Below are positions 26,952 to 34,089 of a stretch of 34,089 nt of DNA, piece by piece. The position numbers and the translations under genes are program-made. This DNA is from Gammaproteobacteria bacterium. GTDB lineage: Bacteria > Pseudomonadota > Gammaproteobacteria > Granulosicoccales > Granulosicoccaceae. The notes below the pieces were generated by a model, which was not told where the DNA came from, ran no database searches, and saw only the letters and a list, made by a program, of their open reading frames with translations. Numbering within the stretch: the stretch's first letter is position 1; each line of letters starts with the position of its first letter. The stretch covers positions 1-34,089 of the forward strand of contig PDPU01000013.1 of the NCBI GenBank assembly GCA_002746645.1. The letters are read 5' to 3'.

Positions 26952-28574
26952 TCACGACTCGGCTCGGTCGATTGCCGCAGCCTCGAGTTCATCGGGGTCG
27001 AACACACGCCAGGCCAGCAGCAGCAACAGCAGCACCGGCACGGTCATCAGCGCCGTCAGCAGGAAGAAGTTCGAGTAGCCCATCGACTCGACCATCGAGC
27101 CCGAATAACCACCGAGAACCTTTGGCAGGAGGGTCATGAGCGAGCTGAAGATCGCGTACTGCACCGCCGTGAACCTGACGTTGGTCAGCGAGGAGAGGAA
27201 GGCGATGAAGGCGGCCGTTGCGAGCCCGGCCGAGAGATTGTCGGCACCGATCACGACGAAGAGCATCGGCAGACTCGCGTCGGATCCGGCCAGCAGCATG
27301 AAGAGAAGATTCGTCAGCGCCGAGAGCACCGCACCGAGAAAGAGGATCGGCATGACACCGAATGTCATCGCCATGAGCCCACCGACAAAGCCGCCGCTGA
27401 TCGTCATCCAGAGGCCGAAGACCTTCGAGACACTCGCGATCTCTTCCTTGGTGTAGCCAATGTCCTGATAGAAGACGTTCGCGATGACCCCGAGAACGAT
27501 GTCGGACACGCGATAGAAACCGACGATCAGCAACAGCAGGATCGCCAGCCCCTTGCCATGACGGCGGAAGAAATCGAACACCGGGTCAAGGTAGGCTTCG
27601 CGCACCATCCCGCCATCGACGGCCCCCACCAGCACCATGCCCCGGGCCGCCACCGCCGCCGCGCCGATGGCGAGCCCCAGACGGAACAATGCGGCAACGA
27701 AGCCGGCAAGCGCTTCGTTGCCCCAGGCGGCCACAAGACTCTCACCGAGCGCCCCGCTGATGCCGCCGATCATCCGGAACATCAGCACGAAGGCAAACAC
27801 CGCCACCACGAAGGCGGCCAGGAAACGCAGATGGTCGCTCGTCCTGTGCTTCTCATCGATGTCGCGATAGCTCGCCGGTTCAGGGGCAAGGAGTGTCGTG
27901 ACCACACCGACAAGCATCACGCTCGCCATGATCACGTAGGTCATGAACCAGGCCTTGTAGCTGTAGTGCTCGGCCGTCGAACCGAAGCCTGCGGCAAGAA
28001 ACAGTGCGCCGGCGCCCGCCACCAGCATGCCGATGCGATACCCCGCCACGTAGGTCGAGGACATCATCGCCTGCAGATCGCTGGTTCCCGATTCGATACG
28101 GTAGGCGTCGATGACGATGTCCTGTGTCGCCGAGGAGAAACCGAGCGCCACGGCAGCCAGGGCCATGACGGTCAGGGCCGATGCGCCGCCTGCAGGATCA
28201 ATCGAGGCCATCCAGAGAATCGAGGCCATGACGGCAAGTTGCGCCAGCAGCAGCCAGGCGCGTCGACGCCCGACCAACGTCGTCAGTACCGGCACGGGCA
28301 GTCGATCGACGAGCGGCGCCCAGATGAACTTGAAGGAATAACCAAGCGCGGCCCAACTGAAGAAGGTCACCGCGGATTTCTCGACGCCCGCCTCGCGCAA
28401 CCACAGACTCAGGCTCGAGAAGATCAGCAGGATCGGCACCCCGGCCGAGAAGCCGAGGAACAGCATGATGGCGATTCTGTACCACCGCTCGACGGTAGTC
28501 AGCTCGGTACCCGACATCTCTGCCGATTCCGATGCCGCCGCATCACGCCGACCGCCTGCCTTCTCTGCGTTCAT
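26952..28574 (-). CDS. ampG: AmpG-type muropeptide permease (MFS)
   Basis: This 540-residue inner-membrane protein has 12-14 predicted helices. After a charged N-terminus (about 1-30) the first helix contains FLGFSAGVPILLIFSSLSLWLREAGV and then GYSFKFIWAPLVDRLP, signatures of the AmpG group of the major facilitator superfamily. AmpG imports anhydro-muropeptides released from peptidoglycan so they can be recycled; in many bacteria it affects AmpC beta-lactamase induction. ATG at 28574 has GGGAG 5 nt upstream; the GTG two codons earlier would overlap that site. A 6-bp hairpin (28578-28593) sequesters the Shine-Dalgarno. It is 39 bp downstream of the GGDEF/EAL gene on the same strand, with a TATACT box (28595-28600) in the gap. 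Confidence 0.93.
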   Translation of the reverse strand: MNAEKAGGRRDAAASESAEMSGTELTTVERWYRIAIMLFLGFSAGVPILLIFSSLSLWLREAGVEKSAVTFFSWAALGYSFKFIWAPLVDRLPVPVLTTLVGRRRAWLLLAQLAVMASILWMASIDPAGGASALTVMALAAVALGFSSATQDIVIDAYRIESGTSDLQAMMSSTYVAGYRIGMLVAGAGALFLAAGFGSTAEHYSYKAWFMTYVIMASVMLVGVVTTLLAPEPASYRDIDEKHRTSDHLRFLAAFVVAVFAFVLMFRMIGGISGALGESLVAAWGNEALAGFVAALFRLGLAIGAAAVAARGMVLVGAVDGGMVREAYLDPVFDFFRRHGKGLAILLLLIVGFYRVSDIVLGVIANVFYQDIGYTKEEIASVSKVFGLWMTISGGFVGGLMAMTFGVMPILFLGAVLSALTNLLFMLLAGSDASLPMLFVVIGADNLSAGLATAAFIAFLSSLTNVRFTAVQYAIFSSLMTLLPKVLGGYSGSMVESMGYSNFFLLTALMTVPVLLLLLLAWRVFDPDELEAAAIDRAES

Positions 28575-28577
28575 GGC

Positions 28578-28593
28578 CACTCCCGTTGGAGTG
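28578..28593 (-). promoter_or_regulatory. Hairpin sequestering the ampG Shine-Dalgarno
   Basis: CACTCC (28578-28583) and GGAGTG (28588-28593) form a perfect 6-bp stem with a 4-nt loop. In the transcript the 3' arm contains GGGAG, the likely ribosome-binding site, 3 nt before the ATG. It may lower ampG translation unless opened. Confidence 0.45.
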
Positions 28594-28613
28594 CAGTATA
28601 GAACGGAGGTGCC

Positions 28614-31586
28614 TCAGGCAGTCTTCCTGAGTATCTCGGGCCTGCCCTGGTGCCGGAGAAATGCGAGGAAATCGTCCGACGACATGGGTTTGCCGATCAG
28701 ATACCCCTGTGCTTCATTGCAACCGAGCCCGGCCAGCGTGGTGAGTTGATCGTTGGTTTCCACCCCTTCGCCCACCACGCGCAGCGACAGTGCGTGCGCC
28801 ATGTTGATCACGGACTCGACGATGGCCGCACTGCGCTCACCGGCCTGCATGTCCATGACGAAGGAGCGGTCGATCTTGATCGTGTCGAGCGGCAGATCGG
28901 CAAGGAGTGCGAGGGAAGTGTAGCCCGTGCCGAAATCGTCCATCGACACCACAAGGCCGCATTCACGCAGGGCCGCAATCGCGTTGATGGCCCGTTCACC
29001 CGTATCGATGACACTCGTTTCCGTGAGTTCGATTTCCAGATGATCCGGGTCGATGCCACGACGGCGTATCGGTTCCAGCACATATTCCACGAGTGCCGGT
29101 TCACGCAGCTGCACGGGAGAAATGTTGATCGAAACCTTCATGTGATGCCAGCCGAGTTCATGCCAGTGCTCGAGGTTGTCGAGCGAACGCTCGAGCACGA
29201 AGCGCGAAATCTCGTGGATGAGGCCGTTGGTTTCGGCAATGTGGATGAAATCGGGCGGCGGCACGTTGCCACGTTCGGGATGGTGCCAGCGCACAAGAGC
29301 TTCGGCACCGGTGATCACGCGCCGGTCGAGATCGAGTCTGGGCTGGAAGTGAACATCGAATTCACCACGCTCGAGCGCCCCGTGAAGGTCCGACTCGAGA
29401 TCGATGTAGTCACGCGAACGCGTATCCATGATGTCACTGTCGAAGACGTGCGCGATCTTCTCCGGGATGAGAGCCGCTTCGGCGCACGCCTTGCTCGCTC
29501 GGTCGAGCAGCGCTTCCGAAGATCGCCCACCATGGGGGTAGAGCGCAACGCCGAGACAGGCACCGACATAGACATTCCTGCCCTGAACCCTGAATGGCGC
29601 CGCGAGGGTCTTTCGCAGGCGTGTGACCACGGACATCGCCTCGGTCACTTCGTGGAGATCGGTCAGCACGATGCCGAATCCATTGCTCGTGATACGCGAG
29701 AGCATGCATTCCTCGGCGAGATCGGTGACCACGTCGGTTCGCCGGAGCACATGTTGGAGACGATTGACGAGTTCCTTGATCATGACATCGCAGGCCTCGT
29801 GACCGAAGCCAGCAACAAGGTCGCGAAAGCCACTGACCTCCAGCGACAACACACCAACGCTGGTGCGCTGGCGCTCGGCACGGATGATCTCGTTGTCAAG
29901 ACGCTGCAGGAACAAGGTGCGGGTGGGCACACCGGTCAGCGTATCGTACTGCTGCACCTGCGCCAGTTCCCGCGTGCGTTGCTCGAGCTCTTCTTCAAGC
30001 TCTGCGATACGGTCACGACTCTGCTCCAGCACGGTCGAACGTCCCCCTTCGCGCGTGTCTTTCGCAGCCTCGGATTCAGTCGCTGAAAGCTGCGCGTGCC
30101 ACAGCGTCACCTGATCGCGTCCGTTTTCCTTGGAGTAGTAAAGCGCCTGGTCAGCTCGCTCGATCAGTTTGCGCGGATCATTCGTATTCCTGTCCAGCAC
30201 TGATACGCCGATGCTGGTACTGAGTCGCTGCAGCGGCAGTTCGGGACTGCCGGCGAGCTTCCTTGTTTCACGACGTATGCGTTCGGCCGCATCCAGTGCA
30301 TCGACGCCATCGAGCCCCGGCAGCACCATAACGAACTCTTCCCCACCATAGCGACCAACGAGATCACCCTCACGCGAATTGCGTCTGAGTACATCGGCAA
30401 CCGCCTTGATGACATCATCGCCAACCGAATGGCCGAAGGTATCATTGATGCTCTTGAAGTGATCGATGTCGGCAATCAGACACGCCAGCGGCTGCTCCGT
30501 CACCTGGGCTTCGGCAATGAATTCGCCAAAACCATCCATGAGCGAGCGCCGGTTGGCGATACCGGTAAGCGGATCGCACGTGGCAAGAATCTCGAGCCTG
30601 GCGTTCTGTTCCGTGATCGCCTCGTTCGCCTCCCGCAGTCGCTCGAGAGTGGTTGCCAGTTCGCGATTCTTGTGTTCGATGGCCGTCATGTCATTGAAGG
30701 TCACGAGAACACCCTGCTTGCCTTCCTCCTGGCTGCCGATGCGTGCACAGGATGTCATCAGCAGTCGCTCGCCATCGCCCGCCGTGGCGAGGGTCAGCGG
30801 CTTGTCGGCAAGCTTGATGCCGGTATTGCCGGCAGTGTGCCACGGTGCCTGCCAGTCATCGTCATGCAGCCAGGGCCAGTCATCCAGGCTGGTACCGACC
30901 AGATCTTCGCCAACGGTGCCCACCATCTCGGCGGCCGTGAGGTTGGCCAGTACGATACGGCGATTCTCGTCGAGAATGACCACGCCTTCCGAAAAGAGGT
31001 TGAAAGCCGAGCTGATTCGGCCCGGCACCGCACGACCGGGATTGAGCTGCAGCAATACACGACTCAGGAACAGGGCAAAGAGAACGAGAGAGCTTCCCAC
31101 CACGAATACGAAGAAGCGTATTTCCTCGACCAGCGCCCGGTCACCGGCAAACACGACCTGCACATGACCCCAGAGCTGATCCTGCTCGTAGATCGGCACG
31201 TTGATGCGCCCGGAAGTGGACTCGACCACCGTGTCATCAAGGCGCGCCAGCTCACCGAAGGCAGCAAGACGCTGGTTTTCACCACGGCGCAGTGAGACGG
31301 CCAGAACTTCGTCATTGCGCGTTACCATCGACTCGATCGAACGTTTGATCGCATCCGTATCATTCCGCTCGGCAAAGATCGACAACTGCACGGCCAGCGA
31401 CTCCGCCAGCATCCTGCGCGCCGAATGAAGGTTCTGCAGGGGATCGCTCCGCAGTTCGAGAAACTCCGCCGTAAAGAGCACGCTCACGATCAGCAGACAC
31501 AGGCTCAGGGCAAGCCGAAGCGCCTTCGCCCTCCACAGCGAAACGAAAATCCTGCCAGCTCCGAACACGCTAGGACGGTTCATCAT
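28614..31586 (-). CDS. Membrane-bound PAS-GGDEF-GGDEF-EAL c-di-GMP enzyme
   Basis: This 990-residue protein has TM1 (24-44), a periplasmic sensor region of about 110 residues (45-155), TM2 (156-178), PAS (195-305), and a coiled coil. GGDEF 1 (336-500) has an intact GGEEF at 414-418 and an RxxD I-site R405-D408 five residues before it. A second coiled coil (518-545) follows. GGDEF 2 (546-715) has lost the motif (SNGFG at 634-638). The EAL domain (728-975) has every key residue in RocR spacing: E762, N821, E853, D883, D884, K904, E940 and Q960. It could therefore both make and break c-di-GMP. The ATG overlaps the end of the cadherin-repeat gene by 17 bp (ATG at 31583 is an alternative start). 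Net activity cannot be predicted. Confidence 0.95.
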   Translation of the reverse strand: MMNRPSVFGAGRIFVSLWRAKALRLALSLCLLIVSVLFTAEFLELRSDPLQNLHSARRMLAESLAVQLSIFAERNDTDAIKRSIESMVTRNDEVLAVSLRRGENQRLAAFGELARLDDTVVESTSGRINVPIYEQDQLWGHVQVVFAGDRALVEEIRFFVFVVGSSLVLFALFLSRVLLQLNPGRAVPGRISSAFNLFSEGVVILDENRRIVLANLTAAEMVGTVGEDLVGTSLDDWPWLHDDDWQAPWHTAGNTGIKLADKPLTLATAGDGERLLMTSCARIGSQEEGKQGVLVTFNDMTAIEHKNRELATTLERLREANEAITEQNARLEILATCDPLTGIANRRSLMDGFGEFIAEAQVTEQPLACLIADIDHFKSINDTFGHSVGDDVIKAVADVLRRNSREGDLVGRYGGEEFVMVLPGLDGVDALDAAERIRRETRKLAGSPELPLQRLSTSIGVSVLDRNTNDPRKLIERADQALYYSKENGRDQVTLWHAQLSATESEAAKDTREGGRSTVLEQSRDRIAELEEELEQRTRELAQVQQYDTLTGVPTRTLFLQRLDNEIIRAERQRTSVGVLSLEVSGFRDLVAGFGHEACDVMIKELVNRLQHVLRRTDVVTDLAEECMLSRITSNGFGIVLTDLHEVTEAMSVVTRLRKTLAAPFRVQGRNVYVGACLGVALYPHGGRSSEALLDRASKACAEAALIPEKIAHVFDSDIMDTRSRDYIDLESDLHGALERGEFDVHFQPRLDLDRRVITGAEALVRWHHPERGNVPPPDFIHIAETNGLIHEISRFVLERSLDNLEHWHELGWHHMKVSINISPVQLREPALVEYVLEPIRRRGIDPDHLEIELTETSVIDTGERAINAIAALRECGLVVSMDDFGTGYTSLALLADLPLDTIKIDRSFVMDMQAGERSAAIVESVINMAHALSLRVVGEGVETNDQLTTLAGLGCNEAQGYLIGKPMSSDDFLAFLRHQGRPEILRKTA

Positions 31587-34089
31587 CGTCTCCTCCCGAA
31601 ATCACGGGAACAGGATCGATCGATTTCCACAAGGGCGATGTCGACAGCGCCGTTGCGACCAGCGAGCCACTGTTCAGAAGCCAGGTCACGAAACCCACGG
31701 TCAGCGAGACGCTGGCAATGGTGCCGACGCGCACGACCAGTTCGATGCGATCCGCCTGTGAGCGATGCGCCATCTCAATTTGCTCCTGTGCATCACTGAT
31801 GGCCTGTATGGCATGCGGAGACAGCATCGACTGGAACAATTCCGTCTGCAGACCCAGATCATGAATGGCGCTGGAGAGATCAATGAGTTTCTCGGTATCG
31901 TGCACGAGCAGTTCGAGTACAAGTGCATGACCGCGGAGATGCACCTGAATGCCATTTGCGTTCGTTTCATCGCCATCGACAGCCTCGTCCCCCGTCGGGC
32001 GTGGCGGCATGCTGACGACACCCGCAGGACCGGATATGAACGAGTCGACCCCGCTATCCTGCGTGAATGCAGCAAGACCACCGCCACTGCTGTCGAAAGC
32101 GCCCGAAGCAGTGCCCGCAGAAGCACCCGTGGTCGAGGCGTCAATACCGGATTCGGTCACAAGATCGACACTACCGTTGCCCGTGCTCAACGAAGCAACA
32201 TGGCTTTCGCTGCTCATTGACGACGTTTCGTTGTTCACCGAGCCTGATGTGTTCGCCGACCCTGATGTACCTGCCGACCCCGATGTGCCTGCCGACCCCG
32301 ACGTACTCACGACAGGATCCGTGCCCGAATCACCACTGTCGACGGGGTTCGCACCTCCGTGGACAGGATCGGCAATCAGATGAACATGGAGTTCAGCCGT
32401 GGTCGACATGCCGTTCTTATCCCACACCTCGATGTCGAGCGTGTAAACCCCCTCACGCGCCACATCAGCGACACTGAGTTCACCACTGTGCTCATCGAGA
32501 ATGAAGAGAGCGGCACCGGAGCCACCGACGATCTCGAAGCGCAAGGTATCACCCGTATCGGGATCACTCGCCTCGATCGCCCCGAGCGATTCACCACTGC
32601 CGGGCGTTCCGTTGAATTCGAGATCAAGCACCATGGGCGCTTCATTGACATCGGCCACTTCGATGGTCAACGACGAAGTCGTACCGGCCCCGTGTTCGTC
32701 GGTTGCCGATATCTGCACCTCGTAGCGCCCGTCCCTGTCAGCGTCCTGGGGCAATTCATGGTCGAGCGTGTCGACAACGATCAATTCCCCACTCAGAGCA
32801 TCAATGGAGAAAAAGGCAGCGTCGGGTCCTGCCAGCGAATGGGTGACCCTGTCCCCTTCGACATCGGTGCTGCCTGCCGAAAGCACCGTTCCGACACGAT
32901 TCTCGTCAAGCACCACGATCTCGGGCAAGATCAGTTCCGGAGCATCGTTGACTGCCGTCACCTCGATCGATACCGTGGACTCGGATCGGTTGCCATCTGC
33001 ATCCACAACGGCATAGGAAAAAGTGTCACTGCCGTTGAAGTCGGCATCGGGCACGAATCGCCACAGTCCATCGCTGCCGATCGTCACGTTGCCGTGCAGA
33101 GGCCCGCGAACCAGCTCCGCATGCAGGGCGCCACCTTCAGGATCGCTGTCATTACCAAGAAGGGCAGTTTCCGGGTCGAGTGTCAGTGATTCGTCTTCGG
33201 CGGTGACGAGAGAATCAGGCCGCGCCACAGGTGCTTCGTCGACATCGGTAACGACAATCGTGAAACGCTCGGTCGAGATGGTGGCATCGGAAGACTGCGC
33301 CTGCACCTCGATCTGATGCGATGCCGCTGCTTCGTGGTCGAGCGCACCCGCTACTGTCACCACGCCCGTGGTCCCGTCGATCGCGAACAGGCCGTCCGCG
33401 TCATCGGTCAGGCTGTAGGTAACCGTGTCGCTGCCGTCGGGATCGCTGGCTGACGCCGTGATGCCGACCACCGTACCGATGGCAGCGTTCTCGGCCACGG
33501 TATCGGCAGTGCCATCACCGTCGGTAACTGCCGTGACGTCGAACTCATCCACGTCCTTGACCTGAATGATGAACACCCGGGTGGAAGTCGAGCCGTCCGA
33601 TGACTGAGCCTCAACCTCGATCTGATGCGATGCCGCCGCTTCGTGATCGAGCGCACCGACCACCGTCACCACGCCCGTGGTCCCGTCGATCGCGAACAGG
33701 CCGTCCGCGTCATCGGTCAGGCTGTAGGCAACCGTGTCGCTGCCGTCGGGATCGATGGCAGACGCCGTGATGCCGACCACCGTGCCGATGTCGGCATTCT
33801 CGTTCACGGCATCCGATGCACCGTCACTGTCGGTAACTGCGGTGACGTCGAACTCATCCACGTCACCGACCTGGATGATGAACGTCTGCTTGGAGGTCGA
33901 GTCATCCGTTGACTGCGCCTGCACCTCGATCTGATGCGATGCGGCCGTCTCGTGATCGAGCGTACCGGCCACCGTCACCACGCCCGTATCGGCATCGATC
34001 GCGAACAGGCCGTCCGCGTCATCCGTCAGACTGTAGGCAACCGTGTCACCGGCATCGTTGTCCGTGGCGGACGCCGTGATGCCGACCAC
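31570..34089 (-). CDS. Giant cadherin-repeat surface protein, 5' part beyond the window
   Basis: The frame is open at the right edge; 839 C-terminal residues are visible. In order there are: nearly identical 103-residue cadherin-like repeats (1-286, with LDHEAAASHQIEVQAQS and DVDEF-type ends); one bacterial Ig/tandem-95-like domain (about 286-385, DFNGSDTFSYAVVDADGN); two more divergent cadherin domains (about 386-574); a Gly/Ser/Thr linker with short repeats; an Asp/Gly-rich region; a helical segment (about 725-785) and one membrane helix (about 787-815) ending ...SIDPVPVISGGDDDEPS. DxNDxxP/DxD-type acidic motifs suggest calcium binding. No RTX nonapeptides or classical C-terminal type I signal is seen. 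It is probably a cell-surface adhesin anchored at its C-terminus, translationally coupled to the c-di-GMP enzyme. Confidence 0.85.
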   Translation of the reverse strand: MVGITASATDNDAGDTVAYSLTDDADGLFAIDADTGVVTVAGTLDHETAASHQIEVQAQSTDDSTSKQTFIIQVGDVDEFDVTAVTDSDGASDAVNENADIGTVVGITASAIDPDGSDTVAYSLTDDADGLFAIDGTTGVVTVVGALDHEAAASHQIEVEAQSSDGSTSTRVFIIQVKDVDEFDVTAVTDGDGTADTVAENAAIGTVVGITASASDPDGSDTVTYSLTDDADGLFAIDGTTGVVTVAGALDHEAAASHQIEVQAQSSDATISTERFTIVVTDVDEAPVARPDSLVTAEDESLTLDPETALLGNDSDPEGGALHAELVRGPLHGNVTIGSDGLWRFVPDADFNGSDTFSYAVVDADGNRSESTVSIEVTAVNDAPELILPEIVVLDENRVGTVLSAGSTDVEGDRVTHSLAGPDAAFFSIDALSGELIVVDTLDHELPQDADRDGRYEVQISATDEHGAGTTSSLTIEVADVNEAPMVLDLEFNGTPGSGESLGAIEASDPDTGDTLRFEIVGGSGAALFILDEHSGELSVADVAREGVYTLDIEVWDKNGMSTTAELHVHLIADPVHGGANPVDSGDSGTDPVVSTSGSAGTSGSAGTSGSANTSGSVNNETSSMSSESHVASLSTGNGSVDLVTESGIDASTTGASAGTASGAFDSSGGGLAAFTQDSGVDSFISGPAGVVSMPPRPTGDEAVDGDETNANGIQVHLRGHALVLELLVHDTEKLIDLSSAIHDLGLQTELFQSMLSPHAIQAISDAQEQIEMAHRSQADRIELVVRVGTIASVSLTVGFVTWLLNSGSLVATALSTSPLWKSIDPVPVISGGDDDEPS
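32243..32314 (-). repeat. 18-bp repeats coding the Gly/Ser/Thr linker
   Basis: Units of the form CC(T/C)GATGT(A/G)CCTGCCGAC start at 32243, 32261 and 32279, with a degenerate fourth at 32297. They encode repeated TSGSA(G/N) residues between the last cadherin domain and the C-terminal module of the large surface protein. Confidence 0.8.
33232..34089 (-). repeat. 309-bp tandem repeats (103-residue cadherin units)
   Basis: Units lie at 33781-34089, 33472-33780 and 33232-33471 (last one partial). Long blocks are identical between units, for example around 33362 and 33671, exactly 309 bp apart. More copies are expected to the right of the window. Confidence 0.95.

Noticed and set aside
26919..28601. 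560-codon plus-strand frame opposite ampG
   Set aside because: His/Arg/Gln-rich antisense translation with no recognisable fold; the opposite strand encodes a complete AmpG.
28650..30086. 478-codon plus-strand frame opposite the GGDEF/EAL gene
   Set aside because: Antisense to conserved EAL and GGDEF motifs; composition typical of a shadow frame.

Overview
The window looks like a stretch of chromosome from a GC-rich (roughly 60-65% G+C) gammaproteobacterium. The evidence is the lineage-typical small families next to each other (DUF1244, DUF6231, DUF3301, YchJ), a FadD with a TTG start, PldA, a NudC-like NUDIX protein, PepN, an EnvC/CtpA pair and AmpG. Many proteins carry acidic, Asp/Glu/Ala-rich inserts, which would suit a marine or halophilic host, but the species cannot be named from this. 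No tRNA, rRNA, CRISPR array, transposase or phage gene was seen.

Layout. (1) 1-1163: a terminator for an off-window gene, then a lower-GC EamA-type permease with a 10-bp inverted repeat in its upstream region. (2) 1164-11992, minus strand: a TCA-cycle operon read right to left. It contains a divergent isocitrate/isopropylmalate-dehydrogenase-family enzyme, a possible 29-codon leader ORF, sucA, sucB, lpd, sucC and sucD. It ends in a strong Rho-independent terminator, followed by an outer-membrane phospholipase A with a lipoprotein signal. (3) 12095-15548: two minus-strand small genes (DUF1244, DUF6231) divergent from a plus-strand DUF3301-ychJ-fadD group. (4) 15631-18676: NfsA-type reductase, a 3-mercaptopyruvate-sulfurtransferase-type rhodanese, a coupled thioesterase/NUDIX pair, and a cold-shock protein with a structured leader. 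(5) 18884-23031: pepN, divergent from a membrane-anchored putative metalloprotease and a PGPGW membrane protein that overlap by 4 bp. (6) 23031-24132: a GST gene bracketed by 41-bp direct repeats. (7) 24168-28574: envC and ctpA facing ampG, a peptidoglycan-remodelling and recycling neighbourhood. (8) 28614-34089, minus strand: a membrane-bound GGDEF/GGDEF/EAL protein whose start overlaps by 17 bp the end of a very large cadherin-repeat surface protein that runs off the right edge.

How the parts work together. The suc block covers the oxidative TCA steps from 2-oxoglutarate to succinate and, with the IDH-like protein, possibly from isocitrate. EnvC activates amidases, CtpA degrades cell-wall hydrolases and AmpG imports muropeptides, so block 7 is a cell-wall turnover cluster. 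Block 8 is the most interesting part: a c-di-GMP enzyme translationally coupled to a giant repeat protein that has a C-terminal helical region and membrane segment where a type I secretion signal would be expected. This suggests a surface-adhesion system with built-in c-di-GMP control.
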